DNA of 64,000 nucleotides from Pseudophaeobacter sp. EL27 (GCF_900313025.1 NZ_OMPQ01000005.1:62001-126000); one strand, 5' to 3'; positions 25,329 to 34,599 are shown, numbered from the stretch's first letter. The notes: a model not told the origin generated them from the sequence alone. Numbers and translations: made by a program.

Positions 25329-26048
25329 TTAGATAATTACCATGCCACAGCTCACTGCACGTGCAATGGCATGGGTGGTGTTCAGCGCACCGAGCTTATA
25401 CCGGGCACTTTCGATATAGACCCGCAGGGTGTGCTCAGAAATCGACAGGGTTTGGGCCACCTGTGCCCGGCTATATCCGATACCCAAGAGGGTCAGCGCA
25501 TCCAACTCGCGCGGGGATAAGGGCTGCGCCTGTTCTGGTGCGCGGTCCGGTTCAAACTCCAGCGCCTTGCGGTTGAAGTAATGCCCGATCAGGATCAAAT
25601 CCCGGCTGTTATGTTCGGTGAATTTGTCCCAGGCTGCATCGTCGCAGTGATGGCTTACCGAGAACAAGGCGAACTGACCATTTGGACCACGAATGGGAAT
25701 CGAATACCCCTGATTGCCAACCCCATGCTCCATCGCGGCGTCAAAGAATTCGCGCGCGGGTTTGGTTGACCAGTCAAGGCGGCGCCAATCCACCGGGTGA
25801 AAACGCTGATAGCAGCCCGAAACAACCGGATCGATCCGCGTGTAATTCTTTTCTTGATACAGCTGGGTCCAGGCATCGGAATAGGTGCCAAAATAGTAAT
25901 GATCGCCTGCACTATCCACCCAATGGTACATCGCATGGTCGATGGCAAACACCCTGCAGATAGAGTCAATGATACTCTGCAGCCCCTCGAGGGTCTGTGT
26001 GGCATCCAATGCCGTCAGTATCTTGTCCAGCTCCGCCTTGGTCGCCAT
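25329..26048 (-). CDS. luxR: LuxR-type quorum-sensing regulator
   Basis: 239-residue AHL-responsive transcription factor. The ligand pocket residues are all present: Trp60, Tyr64, Asp73, Pro74, Trp88 and Gly114. The C-terminal LuxR helix-turn-helix starts at LSPRELDALTLLGIGYSRAQVAQTLSIS. The start is set at ATG 26048, with GGTGAGA about 10 nt upstream; a GTG at 26063 would add five residues. It precedes luxI on the same strand. No convincing lux box was found upstream of either gene. Confidence 0.95.
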   Translation of the reverse strand: MATKAELDKILTALDATQTLEGLQSIIDSICRVFAIDHAMYHWVDSAGDHYYFGTYSDAWTQLYQEKNYTRIDPVVSGCYQRFHPVDWRRLDWSTKPAREFFDAAMEHGVGNQGYSIPIRGPNGQFALFSVSHHCDDAAWDKFTEHNSRDLILIGHYFNRKALEFEPDRAPEQAQPLSPRELDALTLLGIGYSRAQVAQTLSISEHTLRVYIESARYKLGALNTTHAIARAVSCGMVII

Positions 26049-26293
26049 AATTCCATATCTCACCCCACCCCCCGCGCCAAAAGCACGATGTGGAGCCCCC
26101 TCCCAATTTCAGCACCTTTCTCTTCACTTATGCGACGCAGGTCAACGAAATCGTTGGCACTAAACCGCATTTCGTGCGCAAAACGCTCGAGATCAAATTA
26201 AAGTTGCATATCAAATTCAGCATTTAACTAGCAGCAGGTAGAACGGCGAAATTGCCTCCCCAAAGCTCCGCGCAGATTAGAATCAGCTACTGG

Positions 26294-26342
26294 AAAAAAC
26301 CGGGCACCGCTTTCCCCGCAAAGAGGACCGCGATGCCCGGCT
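26294..26342 (-). terminator. Terminator of ccr
   Basis: Read on the minus strand: CCGGGCA(T)CGC, an approximately 20-nt loop region, GCG(G)TGCCCGG and then TTTTTT. Strong stem plus U-run, 39 nt after the ccr stop. Confidence 0.85.
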
Positions 26343-26380
26343 GATGTCTTGATCGGGCTAATTCGCCCGAGGCTTTTGGC

Positions 26381-27667
26381 TTACTTGCCCGCTTCGAGCA
26401 CATCTTCCAGGGTGCGCAGCCCGGTTTTAGGGGCCTGAACCAGAACCGACATATTGCCTGGCTTGTGCTCGTTGCGCAGCATTTTCATATGCGCATCAGG
26501 CAGATCCGCCCAGGAGAAGACCTCGGACATGCAGGGGTCAAGGCGCCGCTCAACCATCAGCTTGTTCGCAGCAGCAGCCTGCTTCAGGTGGGCAAAATGC
26601 GAGCCCTGCAGACGCTTCTGGTGCATCCACATGTAGCGCACGTCGAAGGTCAGGTTGAAACCGGAAGTACCAGCGCAGATCACAACCATGCCGCCCTTTT
26701 TGCAAACGAAGGTCGAAACCGGGAAGGTCGCCTCGCCAGGGTGTTCAAACACCATGTCGACATTGTTGCCCTTGCCGGTGATTTCCCAGATGGCGGCGCC
26801 GAATTTGCGCGCCTCTTTGAACCATGCGGCATATTCCGGCGTGTTCACTGTGGGCATCTGTCCCCAGCAATTGAAATCTTTGCGGTTCAGCACGCCCTTG
26901 GCGCCCAGCCCCATGACAAAGTCACGCTTGCTCTCGTCCGAGATCACCCCAATGGCATTGGCACCGGCGGTGTTGATCAGCTGGATCGCATAGGAGCCCA
27001 GACCACCCGAAGCGCCCCAAACCAGAACATTCTGGCCAGGTTTCAGGTCGTGAGGCTCATGGCCGAACAGCATCCGGTAAGCGGTCGCCAGTGTCAGCGT
27101 GTAGCAGGCGCTTTCTTCCCAAGACAGGTGCTTGGGGCGTGGCATCAGCTGCTGAGCCTGGACATTGGTGAACTGGGCAAAAGACCCATCAGGAGTCTCA
27201 TAGCCCCAGATCCGCTGGCTGGGAGAATACATCGGATCGCCACCGTTGCACTCCTCATCGTCGCCATCATCCTGGTTGCAGTGAATGACAACCTCATCAC
27301 CGACTTTCCAACGCTTGACCTTGTCACCTACGGCCCAAACGATGCCCGAGGCATCGGAACCAGCAATGTGATAAGGGGCCTTGTGACCATCAAACGGCGA
27401 GATTGGTTTACCCAGGGAGGCCCAAACGCCGTTGTAGTTGACGCCAGCCGCCATCACCAGAACCAGCACATCGTGGCTGTCCAGCTCAGGAACCTCAACC
27501 ACCTCCTGCAGCATCGCGCTGTCAGGTTCACCGTGGCGTTCCTTGCGGATGGTCCAAGCGTACATGTTTTTGGGAACATAGCCCATTGGGGGCATTTCAC
27601 CGACCTCGTAAAGGTCCTTTTCGGGAGCTTCGTAAGACAGCGGTCCAGTTTGTGTGTCCAAAGCCAT
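26381..27667 (-). CDS. ccr: Crotonyl-CoA carboxylase/reductase
   Basis: 428-residue zinc-independent MDR-family enzyme. It reductively carboxylates crotonyl-CoA to (2S)-ethylmalonyl-CoA with NADPH and CO2, the committed step of the ethylmalonyl-CoA pathway. The NADP-binding motif is WGASGGLGSYAIQLI, and YKNMYAWTIRKERHG-like (PKNMYAWTIRKERHGEP) and GVNYNGVWASLGKP are typical of Ccr. ATG 27667 has AGGAGG at good spacing; the open frame extends 27 codons further without support. It lies directly upstream in the map of the luxR locus, and ecm is 2.3 kb away. Confidence 0.95.
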   Translation of the reverse strand: MALDTQTGPLSYEAPEKDLYEVGEMPPMGYVPKNMYAWTIRKERHGEPDSAMLQEVVEVPELDSHDVLVLVMAAGVNYNGVWASLGKPISPFDGHKAPYHIAGSDASGIVWAVGDKVKRWKVGDEVVIHCNQDDGDDEECNGGDPMYSPSQRIWGYETPDGSFAQFTNVQAQQLMPRPKHLSWEESACYTLTLATAYRMLFGHEPHDLKPGQNVLVWGASGGLGSYAIQLINTAGANAIGVISDESKRDFVMGLGAKGVLNRKDFNCWGQMPTVNTPEYAAWFKEARKFGAAIWEITGKGNNVDMVFEHPGEATFPVSTFVCKKGGMVVICAGTSGFNLTFDVRYMWMHQKRLQGSHFAHLKQAAAANKLMVERRLDPCMSEVFSWADLPDAHMKMLRNEHKPGNMSVLVQAPKTGLRTLEDVLEAGK

Positions 27668-27778
27668 GGTGGCCTCCTCTTTCAAAGGTCGTTGCTGCGA
27701 TGCAGAATCGCGGCTGCTCCCTGATGGATAAAAACAGCCGGGTAACATTGCAACCCCTCATGAGGTCATTTTGTAATT

Positions 27779-29287
27779 TTATGACTTCGCAGGCGCAGAA
27801 ATTTCCGATGCAGTCGCAGCATCATCTGTAGCTCCAAGACCCAGAGGCCCCTCCGAAAGCAAATGCGCTACTGAGTTGGCATAGTAGCCTAGCAGCTCCA
27901 GCTTGGCCTGCACTGGCACCAGCAGCTCCTCCTTCTGCGTCACCAGCCCGCGCATCACCAAAATGCGCCGCGCCTCTTCTGCTGCGGTCGCCAGACTGGC
28001 GCTGTGATGATGAACGACAATTGATGGCATCTGTTTGCGCATTGCCGCCATATGCTGGTCTAGCGCTTCCACCCGCATGGCGCCGTGACGCAGCAGCAGC
28101 CAAGCCGCCAGTGGAACCGGCAGCACCGGCACAGCCACCCCAATCCGTGACATCAACTCAGTCGCAAGCGCGGTTGTCAGAGCGAGGGTCGGACCACCCG
28201 CTGGCTCGCGTGACGCTGTATCCCGTAGATCCAAACCGCCGTTTTCCTGCTGTCCCTTTGCAAACTCACGCAGGCTTAACGGAGCGCCAAAATTCACCGC
28301 AGCATAGCCAAAACGGTGATACCTGCCTGCCATCCACAACCAGAGCTGACGCAGGATGCGCGCCATGATGACACCGATTCGGGCCTTAAACCGGCGCTCA
28401 CCCGCGCGGGCCGCAGATGTCAGGATGGTATCTTCCAAAACCCAGTCATAGTTCAGGGCCACCGGAACAAAGACCACATCGCGCCCCTGCGGGTCCGCGG
28501 CATCAACGCTGCCCGCCTCTACGATGTACTTCAACAGCCCCAGCTTTGGCTCCGCCAGAGCCCCATCCAGGCTCAGGCCTCCTTCGGGAAACATTGCCTG
28601 CGTGGCCCCGCCCTGGGTGGCCAAGCGCATGTAGGCCGACAACACCCGCCGGTAGAGGTCATTTCGGGATTTTCGCCTAATAAAATAGGCGCCCATAGCC
28701 TTGATCAACCGCGACAGTGGCCAGACCCGCGCCCACTCCCCCACCGCATAGGACAGTGCCGAACGGCGCGCCGCCAGATAGGTCACCAGGACATAATCCA
28801 TATTGGAGCGGTGGTTCATCACAAAGACCAGCGTTGCATTGGGGTCCAACTGACGCAGCGCCGCCTCGTCCTGGTAGCCAAGACGCACACGATAGATGGC
28901 GTTTGAGAGCCAGCGGGCGGCACGTATGGCAAAGCCAAAATAGGCAAAAGCAGAAAAGCTCGGCACGATCTCGCGGGCATAGCGACGGGCTTGCTCAAAG
29001 GCGACGTTTTCAGGGATGCCCTCCGCGGCCGCGTGGCGCGCAATCGCCCGTGCGACCTCAGGATCATAGATCAGACGTTGGATCATATCGTAGCGGCGTG
29101 TCAGCTTGAACGGCTCAATCGGTCGCTCCAGACGCGTGTTCAACCGGGCCACGGCCCGCTCGAACCGACGGCGAAAGAACCAGCGCACCGATGGGAACAG
29201 AAAATGCGAAGCAAAGGTGACCGCTGCAAACAGCAGGATCAGCACCAGTAGCCAAAGAGGAAGCTCAACACTACGCGTCATTGGCAA
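27779..29287 (-). CDS. PlsB-like glycerol-3-phosphate acyltransferase
   Basis: 502-residue membrane-associated acyltransferase of the LPLAT/PlsB superfamily. An N-terminal membrane helix (LPLWLLVLILLFAAVTFASHFLF) is followed by the catalytic H-x4-D in NHRSNMD and the substrate motif MFPEGGLS. It is shorter than the roughly 800-residue E. coli PlsB, as is usual for the alphaproteobacterial form. It would acylate glycerol-3-phosphate or a related acceptor. ccr follows on the same strand after 110 nt, probably with its own promoter. Confidence 0.8.
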   Translation of the reverse strand: MPMTRSVELPLWLLVLILLFAAVTFASHFLFPSVRWFFRRRFERAVARLNTRLERPIEPFKLTRRYDMIQRLIYDPEVARAIARHAAAEGIPENVAFEQARRYAREIVPSFSAFAYFGFAIRAARWLSNAIYRVRLGYQDEAALRQLDPNATLVFVMNHRSNMDYVLVTYLAARRSALSYAVGEWARVWPLSRLIKAMGAYFIRRKSRNDLYRRVLSAYMRLATQGGATQAMFPEGGLSLDGALAEPKLGLLKYIVEAGSVDAADPQGRDVVFVPVALNYDWVLEDTILTSAARAGERRFKARIGVIMARILRQLWLWMAGRYHRFGYAAVNFGAPLSLREFAKGQQENGGLDLRDTASREPAGGPTLALTTALATELMSRIGVAVPVLPVPLAAWLLLRHGAMRVEALDQHMAAMRKQMPSIVVHHHSASLATAAEEARRILVMRGLVTQKEELLVPVQAKLELLGYYANSVAHLLSEGPLGLGATDDAATASEISAPAKS

Positions 29288-29463
29288 AACCTACAGGAAT
29301 AGATTGCGCAGGAAAAGCATACTACTCCGGAAGGCACTGCTTTCAAATCTTTGAAATTCCTTGCTCAATCATCACCTCTTCGTGATAGGCTATCATTAGC
29401 TCCGCGCCCATTGGGAGCCCCTGGGAGCCCGCTTCTAGACAAATATGAAGGGAAATGATTGTC

Positions 29464-29796
29464 ATGAACCGTAGAACCATCTTCAAATCTGCTTTGGCTG
29501 CAATTGTGGCCTCCACCATCGCTCTGCCAGCTGCTGCGTTGGACCGACGGGTCACCATCGTGAACGACACCAATTACACGATCATGGAATTTTATGGCTC
29601 CAACAAGGGCACTGATTCCTGGGAAGAGGATATTCTTGGGCGTGATGTTCTGCGGCCTGGCCAACGCGTTCGCATCGATTTTGATGATGGGACTGGCTAC
29701 TGCAAGTTCGATTTCAAAGCGATTTTTGACGATGATGACGTGCTGGTGGCACGCGATATCAATATCTGCAAAATCGGCACCTATACCTACAACTAA
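29464..29796 (+). CDS. Small exported protein of unknown function
   Basis: 110-residue protein that I do not recognise. It has an N-terminal export signal, MNRRTIFKSALAAIVASTIA ending at an AALA site; the R-R-x-I-F-K pattern resembles a twin-arginine signal, so Tat export is possible. The mature part is about 85 residues, beta-rich, with two cysteines (GYCKF, NICKI) that could form a disulfide, and an acidic FDDDDV stretch. ATG 29464 was preferred to 29455 because AAGGGA is then about 10 nt upstream. It stands alone and has its own terminator. Confidence 0.7.
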   Translation: MNRRTIFKSALAAIVASTIALPAAALDRRVTIVNDTNYTIMEFYGSNKGTDSWEEDILGRDVLRPGQRVRIDFDDGTGYCKFDFKAIFDDDDVLVARDINICKIGTYTYN

Positions 29797-29860
29797 CAGG
29801 CCACGCAGCCGAGTCGCCCTCCCGGCGGCCCAGGGTGCAAAGCTGCCCAGCTAAGCTTCA

Positions 29861-29896
29861 AAAGCACGTCTTTGCTTGGCAAAGGCGTGTTTTTTG
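29861..29896 (+). terminator. Terminator after the small exported protein gene
   Basis: Stem CACGTCTTTG / CAAAGGCGTG (29865-29874 and 29880-29889, one G-U pair), extended by an A-run opposite a T-run of six. Confidence 0.85.
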
Positions 29897-29929
29897 CTTT
29901 TCTCGCACGAATTGCCGCAACGCAGCGAA

Positions 29930-29958
29930 TTGACATCGGTCGAAAATTGCAGTCTAGA
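29930..29958 (+). promoter_or_regulatory. Candidate promoter of ecm
   Basis: Perfect TTGACA -35, 17-nt spacer, TCTAGA as a poor -10. A perfect TATAAT follows at 29973 but without a matching -35 at proper spacing. Either could start ecm transcription. Confidence 0.45.
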
Positions 29959-30005
29959 TCTCGCTGACGAAATATAATTACCGACTAGACAACGCGAGGC
30001 TCTCC

Positions 30006-31970
30006 ATGTCGCAGATGCAGAATGACCGCAAAACTGATCGTCCTTGGCTGATCCGGACCTATGCCGGCCACTCCACTGCCGAGGCCTCCAACGCGCTGTA
30101 CCGCTCTAACCTCGCCAAGGGGCAAACCGGTCTGTCGGTGGCTTTCGATCTGCCCACCCAGACCGGCTATGACAGCGATCATGTGCTGGCGCGCGGCGAA
30201 GTCGGCAAGGTTGGTGTTCCCATCGGTCATCTGGGCGATATGCGCAGCCTGTTCGACCAGATCCCGCTGGAGCAGATGAACACCTCGATGACCATCAATG
30301 CCACGGCGCCCTGGCTGCTGTCGCTCTATATTGCTGCCGCCGAGGAGCAAGGCGCCGATGTCAGCAAGTTGCAGGGCACGGTACAAAACGATCTGATCAA
30401 GGAATATCTGAGCCGCGGCACCTATATCTGCCCACCCAAGCCAAGCCTCAAGATGATCGCGGATGTGGCCGAGTATTGCTACACCAATGTTCCGAAATGG
30501 AACCCGATGAATGTCTGCTCCTACCACCTGCAAGAGGCCGGAGCGACGCCGGAACAAGAACTGGCCTTTGCCCTTGCCACCGCGCAGGCGGTTCTGGATG
30601 AGCTGAAGCCGCGTATTGCTCCCGAAGATTTTCCGGCGCTGGTTGGGCGGATTTCCTTCTTTGTGAATGCTGGCATCCGTTTTGTCACAGAAATGTGCAA
30701 GATGCGCGCCTTTGTCGACCTCTGGGATGAGATCTGCCGCGACCGTTACGGGGTTGAAGAGTCCAAATTCCGCCGATTCCGCTATGGGGTGCAGGTGAAC
30801 TCGCTGGGATTGACCGAGCAGCAGCCGGAAAACAATGTCTACCGCATCCTAATCGAGATGCTGGCAGTGACCCTGTCCAAGAAGGCCCGTGCGCGTGCGG
30901 TGCAGCTGCCTGCCTGGAACGAAGCTCTTGGTCTGCCCCGTCCCTGGGATCAGCAATGGTCGATGAGGATGCAACAGATCCTGGCCTATGAAACCGATCT
31001 TCTGGAGTATGAAGACCTGTTTGAGGGCAACCCGGCCGTCGACAAGAAAGTCGAGGCCCTGAAAGAAGGCGCCCGTGCCGAACTGGCCAACCTGCAATCC
31101 ATGGGCGGCGCTGTCGCCTCGATCGAGTACATGAAATCCCGCCTGGTGGATTCCAACGCCGAGCGCCTGAACCGCATTGAGCGCAACGAGACCGTTGTGG
31201 TGGGTGTGAATCGCTGGACCGAGGGTGAACCTTCGCCGCTGCAGACCGAGGATGGCGGCATCATGGTGGTTGATCCAGCTGTAGAGCAGGAACAGATCTC
31301 TCGCCTCAACGCTTGGCGCGCCACGCGCGACAATGACGCCGTTGCAGCGGCTCTGGCCGGTCTGCGCGCCGCCGCTCGCGAAGGCAGCAATATCATGGAG
31401 CCCTCGATCAAGGCCGCCAAGGCAGGCGTCACCACCGGAGAATGGGCAGAAGAGATGCGCAAAGTGCACGGCACTTACCGCGGCCCCACCGGCGTGTCCG
31501 GTTCTCCGTCGAACAAAACCGAAGGCCTGGATGATCTGCGTGAGGCGGTCAATGCAGTCTCAGACCAACTCGGCCGCCGGTTGAAGTTTGTGGTCGGCAA
31601 GCCCGGTCTTGATGGCCATTCAAATGGCGCCGAACAAATCGCTTTCCGCGCCCGTGATTGCGGCATGGATATCACCTATGATGGTATCCGCATGACGCCG
31701 GAGGAACTGGTCTCACAGGCGCAGGATGATGGTGCACATGTTGTTGGCCTCTCCATCCTCTCCGGGAGCCACCTGCCCCTGGTCGAGGAATTGATGCAAC
31801 GTATGCAGGAGTCCGATCTTGGGCATATCCCCGTTGTGGTTGGCGGCATCATTCCGGATGAGGATGCGGAAAAATTGAATAAAATGGGAGTCGCTCGCGT
31901 TTACACGCCAAAAGATTTTGAATTAAACACAATCATGGCGGACATTATCAAACTATCGCAGCCCTCCTAG
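30006..31970 (+). CDS. ecm: Ethylmalonyl-CoA mutase
   Basis: 654-residue adenosylcobalamin-dependent mutase converting (2R)-ethylmalonyl-CoA to methylsuccinyl-CoA. The N-terminal TIM-barrel part begins RPWLIRTYAGHSTAEASNALYR and contains FDLPTQTGYDSDH. The C-terminal B12 domain has the base-off D-x-H-x2-G motif as LDGHSNGAEQIA near residue 540. Single-chain layout and length match Ecm/MeaA rather than two-subunit methylmalonyl-CoA mutase. The next terminator shows it is a single-gene transcript. Confidence 0.95.
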   Translation: MSQMQNDRKTDRPWLIRTYAGHSTAEASNALYRSNLAKGQTGLSVAFDLPTQTGYDSDHVLARGEVGKVGVPIGHLGDMRSLFDQIPLEQMNTSMTINATAPWLLSLYIAAAEEQGADVSKLQGTVQNDLIKEYLSRGTYICPPKPSLKMIADVAEYCYTNVPKWNPMNVCSYHLQEAGATPEQELAFALATAQAVLDELKPRIAPEDFPALVGRISFFVNAGIRFVTEMCKMRAFVDLWDEICRDRYGVEESKFRRFRYGVQVNSLGLTEQQPENNVYRILIEMLAVTLSKKARARAVQLPAWNEALGLPRPWDQQWSMRMQQILAYETDLLEYEDLFEGNPAVDKKVEALKEGARAELANLQSMGGAVASIEYMKSRLVDSNAERLNRIERNETVVVGVNRWTEGEPSPLQTEDGGIMVVDPAVEQEQISRLNAWRATRDNDAVAAALAGLRAAAREGSNIMEPSIKAAKAGVTTGEWAEEMRKVHGTYRGPTGVSGSPSNKTEGLDDLREAVNAVSDQLGRRLKFVVGKPGLDGHSNGAEQIAFRARDCGMDITYDGIRMTPEELVSQAQDDGAHVVGLSILSGSHLPLVEELMQRMQESDLGHIPVVVGGIIPDEDAEKLNKMGVARVYTPKDFELNTIMADIIKLSQPS

Positions 31971-32002
31971 ATTGCTCTAACACGCTTATTTACCAAAATA
32001 CC

Positions 32003-32035
32003 CCAGCCAAGTTAAGAATTTGGCTGGATTTTTTT
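32003..32035 (+). terminator. Terminator after ecm
   Basis: Stem CCAGCCAA / TTGGCTGG (32003-32010 and 32020-32027), 9-nt loop, followed by ATTTTTTTG. Confidence 0.9.
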
Positions 32036-32102
32036 GTTTGTTTTGGCATTAAGACATATAACGCAACAATTCGTGTGCGATATCTCAACTCGGAGTGTCA
32101 AA

Positions 32103-32420
32103 ATGAGCTTTAACCTTTCGGAAATGTCCCGCAAAGAGCTTTTGGAATTAAAAACCGGCATAGATGAAGCCCTGAAAGAAGCGGAACAGCGCGAGCGGAA
32201 AGAAGCCATCAAAGCGGCTGAAGAAGCTGCGGCCAAGTTTGGATTTTCCCTGGATGAAATTGCCGGCCAGGCAAAGGCCAGCGGCAAGAAGCAAAAAGCT
32301 GCCGCAAAGTATCGCAACCCCCACAACCCAGAGGAAACCTGGAGTGGCCGTGGTCGCAAACCACATTGGGTGCATTCCGCCATCACCTCTGGTATGGATA
32401 TCTCTGACCTGGAAATCTGA
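32103..32420 (+). CDS. H-NS family nucleoid-associated protein
   Basis: 105-residue histone-like protein. An N-terminal coiled-coil oligomerisation region (about residues 8-50, LSRKELLELKTGIDEALKEAE-like and rich in Glu/Lys/Ala) is joined to the C-terminal AT-hook-like DNA-binding motif YRNPHNPEETWSGRGRKPHWV. The pattern is that of alphaproteobacterial H-NS/HvrA proteins. HvrA and relatives act as global silencers or photosynthesis regulators; the target here is unknown. The open frame extends upstream, but ATG 32103 starts the conserved region. deoD follows 20 nt downstream, likely co-transcribed. Confidence 0.88.
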   Translation: MSFNLSEMSRKELLELKTGIDEALKEAEQRERKEAIKAAEEAAAKFGFSLDEIAGQAKASGKKQKAAAKYRNPHNPEETWSGRGRKPHWVHSAITSGMDISDLEI

Positions 32421-32440
32421 TCCAGTAACAGGAGACATCA

Positions 32441-33145
32441 ATGACCATTCATATCGGCGCTCAAAAGGGCGATATTGCAGAAACTGTTCTGATGCCTGGC
32501 GACCCCTATCGGGCCAAATGGGCGGCAGAGAATTTCTTGCAAGACGCACAACTGGTAAACGAAGTGCGCGGAATGCTTGGTTATACCGGTAGCTGGAATG
32601 GCCATCGGGTTACAATTCAGGGCAGCGGCATGGGAATGCCCTCCCTATCTATCTACGCAAATGAATTGATCCGTGATTTTGGCGCAAAGACACTGATCCG
32701 TATCGGCTCATGTGGCGGTATGCAGCCGCAGGTCAAATTGCGTGATGTTATTCTGGCAATGACGGCCACCACCCTTGGCTCGCCATCCCAGAGCATCTTC
32801 AAGGAACTGAATTTTGCCCCCTCGGCAGATTGGTCTCTTTTGCAGGCGGCCGCCCAGGCGGCACAATCGCGCGATATCGGCACTCATGTGGGGGGCATCT
32901 ATTCCTCCGACACCTTTTATGACGAACGTGCCGATCTGAGCGAGCAGATGGTGCGGCATGGCATTCTTGGCGTCGAGATGGAGGGCGCCGAACTCTATAC
33001 TCTGGCGGCACGCTACCAGTGCCGCGCCCTGGCTGTCCTTACGGTCTCTGACCACCTGGGCACCGGCGAGGCCCTGCCCTCAGATCAGCGCGAGCGCAGC
33101 TTTGGCGATATGGTCGAAATTGCTCTGGAAGCTGCCTTCGCCTGA
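32441..33145 (+). CDS. deoD: Purine-nucleoside phosphorylase (DeoD type)
   Basis: 234-residue hexameric-type PNP of the E. coli DeoD family. It phosphorolyses purine (deoxy)nucleosides to base and (deoxy)ribose-1-phosphate in the cytoplasm. Visible are the phosphate-binding [10 protein letters not shown] near residue 23, [10 protein letters not shown], and [29 protein letters not shown] with the ribose-binding Met-Glu pair and catalytic Asp. A strong AGGAGA site precedes ATG. It could handle nucleosides brought in by the importer at 15-20 kb; this is inference. Confidence 0.94.
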   Translation: MTIHIGAQKGDIAETVLMPGDPYRAKWAAENFLQDAQLVNEVRGMLGYTGSWNGHRVTIQGSGMGMPSLSIYANELIRDFGAKTLIRIGSCGGMQPQVKLRDVILAMTATTLGSPSQSIFKELNFAPSADWSLLQAAAQAAQSRDIGTHVGGIYSSDTFYDERADLSEQMVRHGILGVEMEGAELYTLAARYQCRALAVLTVSDHLGTGEALPSDQRERSFGDMVEIALEAAFA

Positions 33146-33205
33146 CACATTGTCGGCAGCTGGGCGCGCACGCCCCGCTCTAAACTAATCTAGACAAAAC
33201 ACCAA

Positions 33206-33236
33206 AGGCGGCCCAAGCGGTCGCCTATTGCTTTTC
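33206..33236 (+). terminator. Weak terminator after deoD
   Basis: Short stem AGGCG/CGCCT (33206-33210 and 33222-33226) followed by ATTGCTTTTC. Confidence 0.45.
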
Positions 33237-33249
33237 TGACATCTCATAT

Positions 33250-33369
33250 GGCGCTTCGCCGCGTTCTGCGATGACGCAGCGCGTCGCCCTGGCGGCGCGC
33301 TGCCGGGCCCAAGGGGGGCCGCCGCATCTCTGATGCGGCACAGGCCCTGCGCGGGAGCTCCCCCCTTTC
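33250..33369. repeat. Modular REP-like element, copy B
   Basis: A first palindrome centred on CTGCG-ATGA-CGCAG, linker CCGGGCCCAAGGGGGGCC, a second hairpin GCCGCATC-TCT-GATGCGGC (33321-33339, eight perfect pairs), then GCGCGGGAGCTCCCCCC. Its linkers match copies A and C. It lies between the convergent deoD and DUF1989 genes. Confidence 0.65.
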
Positions 33370-33380
33370 TGGGTCAGCCT

Positions 33381-34238
33381 CTATCGGCCGTGACTTTGGT
33401 CGTAACCATTGAGACCTGGACTTTGCCAGCCCTTCAACGCCTCCTCCTCCGGGGCAAAAACCTCCACCAGCAGCGGATAACAAGCCGCAGTATCGCTGGA
33501 GTGTTCAGACCCGCAATCCCCACCCGGGCAGGCGCTCAAGGCCCCCAGCAGCGGGATTTCGGCAAAGAACTCAAGAAAATCACCGGGGTGCACCGGGCTT
33601 TGCTTCATAAAATACTGCCCGGTATCGCGGGTAAAGCCGGTACACATAAAGACGTTGAGCACATCATGCACATGGGGCTCCGCCTCTGCCAGGCTGATGC
33701 CCATATGGTCGGCCAGGGCACGGGTCAGGTTGGAATGGCAACAGTGGTGGTACTGGCTACCCGCCAACAGATTACCCGTGTAGGGATCGCAGCGGGTGCC
33801 GATAACGTCATGCACCGAGCCACCAAATTCATCCATCCCGTACCAACCCAGACTGTCCTCAATGATCGTCGCCATGGGGCGCATCGCAGGGAAGCTGGTC
33901 CACATCCGCTCGCCGGTCGTAATGTGGGTGCCATGCAGGGCGCGGGTCTTGCCGGAATAAAACCGCTCGGACAGGTCATCCCGGTTCCACAGGTTCAGAT
34001 CCCCCACCTGCGGCCCCTCGACCGAGGTGATCCGAAAGAAATGCCCCGCGGGCACCTCAAAACAGGCAGCATCGCGGGCAGGCACCAAAACTTCACCCGT
34101 TTTGACCGCCGCCCCTCGGGCTGCCTGGTACAGTGCAAGATCCGGCACCGGCAGCGTTTCATTGGGATAGCAGATCACCGGTTTTACAGCGCGGCGCGCC
34201 GCCGCATCCGCTGGTGCCTGAGGGGATGAGTGAGCCAT
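33381..34238 (-). CDS. DUF1989 (urea carboxylase-associated type) protein
   Basis: 285-residue protein of the DUF1989 family, members of which accompany urea carboxylase/allophanate hydrolase or aminomethyltransferase-like genes. It shows the family blocks GHFFRITSVEGPQVGDLNLWN, YHHCCHSNLTRAL (His/Cys-rich, likely metal-binding), DVLNVFMCTGF and CPGGDCG. No urea carboxylase gene is near, so its role here is open. ATG 34238 has AAGGAAAGG upstream; an ATG nine codons earlier is also possible. Confidence 0.85.
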   Translation of the reverse strand: MAHSSPQAPADAAARRAVKPVICYPNETLPVPDLALYQAARGAAVKTGEVLVPARDAACFEVPAGHFFRITSVEGPQVGDLNLWNRDDLSERFYSGKTRALHGTHITTGERMWTSFPAMRPMATIIEDSLGWYGMDEFGGSVHDVIGTRCDPYTGNLLAGSQYHHCCHSNLTRALADHMGISLAEAEPHVHDVLNVFMCTGFTRDTGQYFMKQSPVHPGDFLEFFAEIPLLGALSACPGGDCGSEHSSDTAACYPLLVEVFAPEEEALKGWQSPGLNGYDQSHGR

Positions 34239-34370
34239 GAATGAACCTTTCCTTGTTTGGTTCATCTAGGCCCTTTTCCCAAAGCCAGCGCAAGCCTGTT
34301 CAGGCTGGACGCGCTCACGACCCCGTCAGGATATCCAAGGACTCACAGCGGACCCGCAGCGAACAAGTGC

Positions 34371-34562
34371 CTACAGGCGTCCCCGCAAACAATCGCGGGG
34401 CTCCGTTGCGCCGGATTTCACCGCATCACAACTGGTGCAGCGCCATTGGTTCTGGCTGCGCTCCTGGCGCCAGCGGCAGTCACGAGTGAGGGTGGTCGTT
34501 TTGCGACGGTAGATGAAATAGGCAAAAACACCGGTAAGCAGAAGCAAGAGAAGAATAGGCAT
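34371..34562 (-). CDS. Small membrane protein with Cys-rich tail
   Basis: 63-residue protein: an N-terminal membrane helix (MPILLLLLLTGVFAYFIYRR) followed by a short cytoplasmic tail with four cysteines (CRWR, WRCTSCDA, PRDCLR), resembling a small zinc ribbon. ATG 34562 has AGGA 6 nt upstream; the longer open frame adds 13 unlikely residues. The layout looks like conserved small proteins of roseobacters, but I cannot name a family. Confidence 0.6.
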   Translation of the reverse strand: MPILLLLLLTGVFAYFIYRRKTTTLTRDCRWRQERSQNQWRCTSCDAVKSGATEPRDCLRGRL

Positions 34563-34599
34563 GCCAGTCCTGTAGAGCTTGTGATGTGTCAGCTCAAAC

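Noticed and set aside
26064-26171. 36-codon minus-strand ORF ending at the luxR start as a leader peptide
   Set aside because: It would be coupled to the GTG at 26063, but the better-supported luxR start is ATG 26048, and no ribosome-binding site or attenuator structure was seen.
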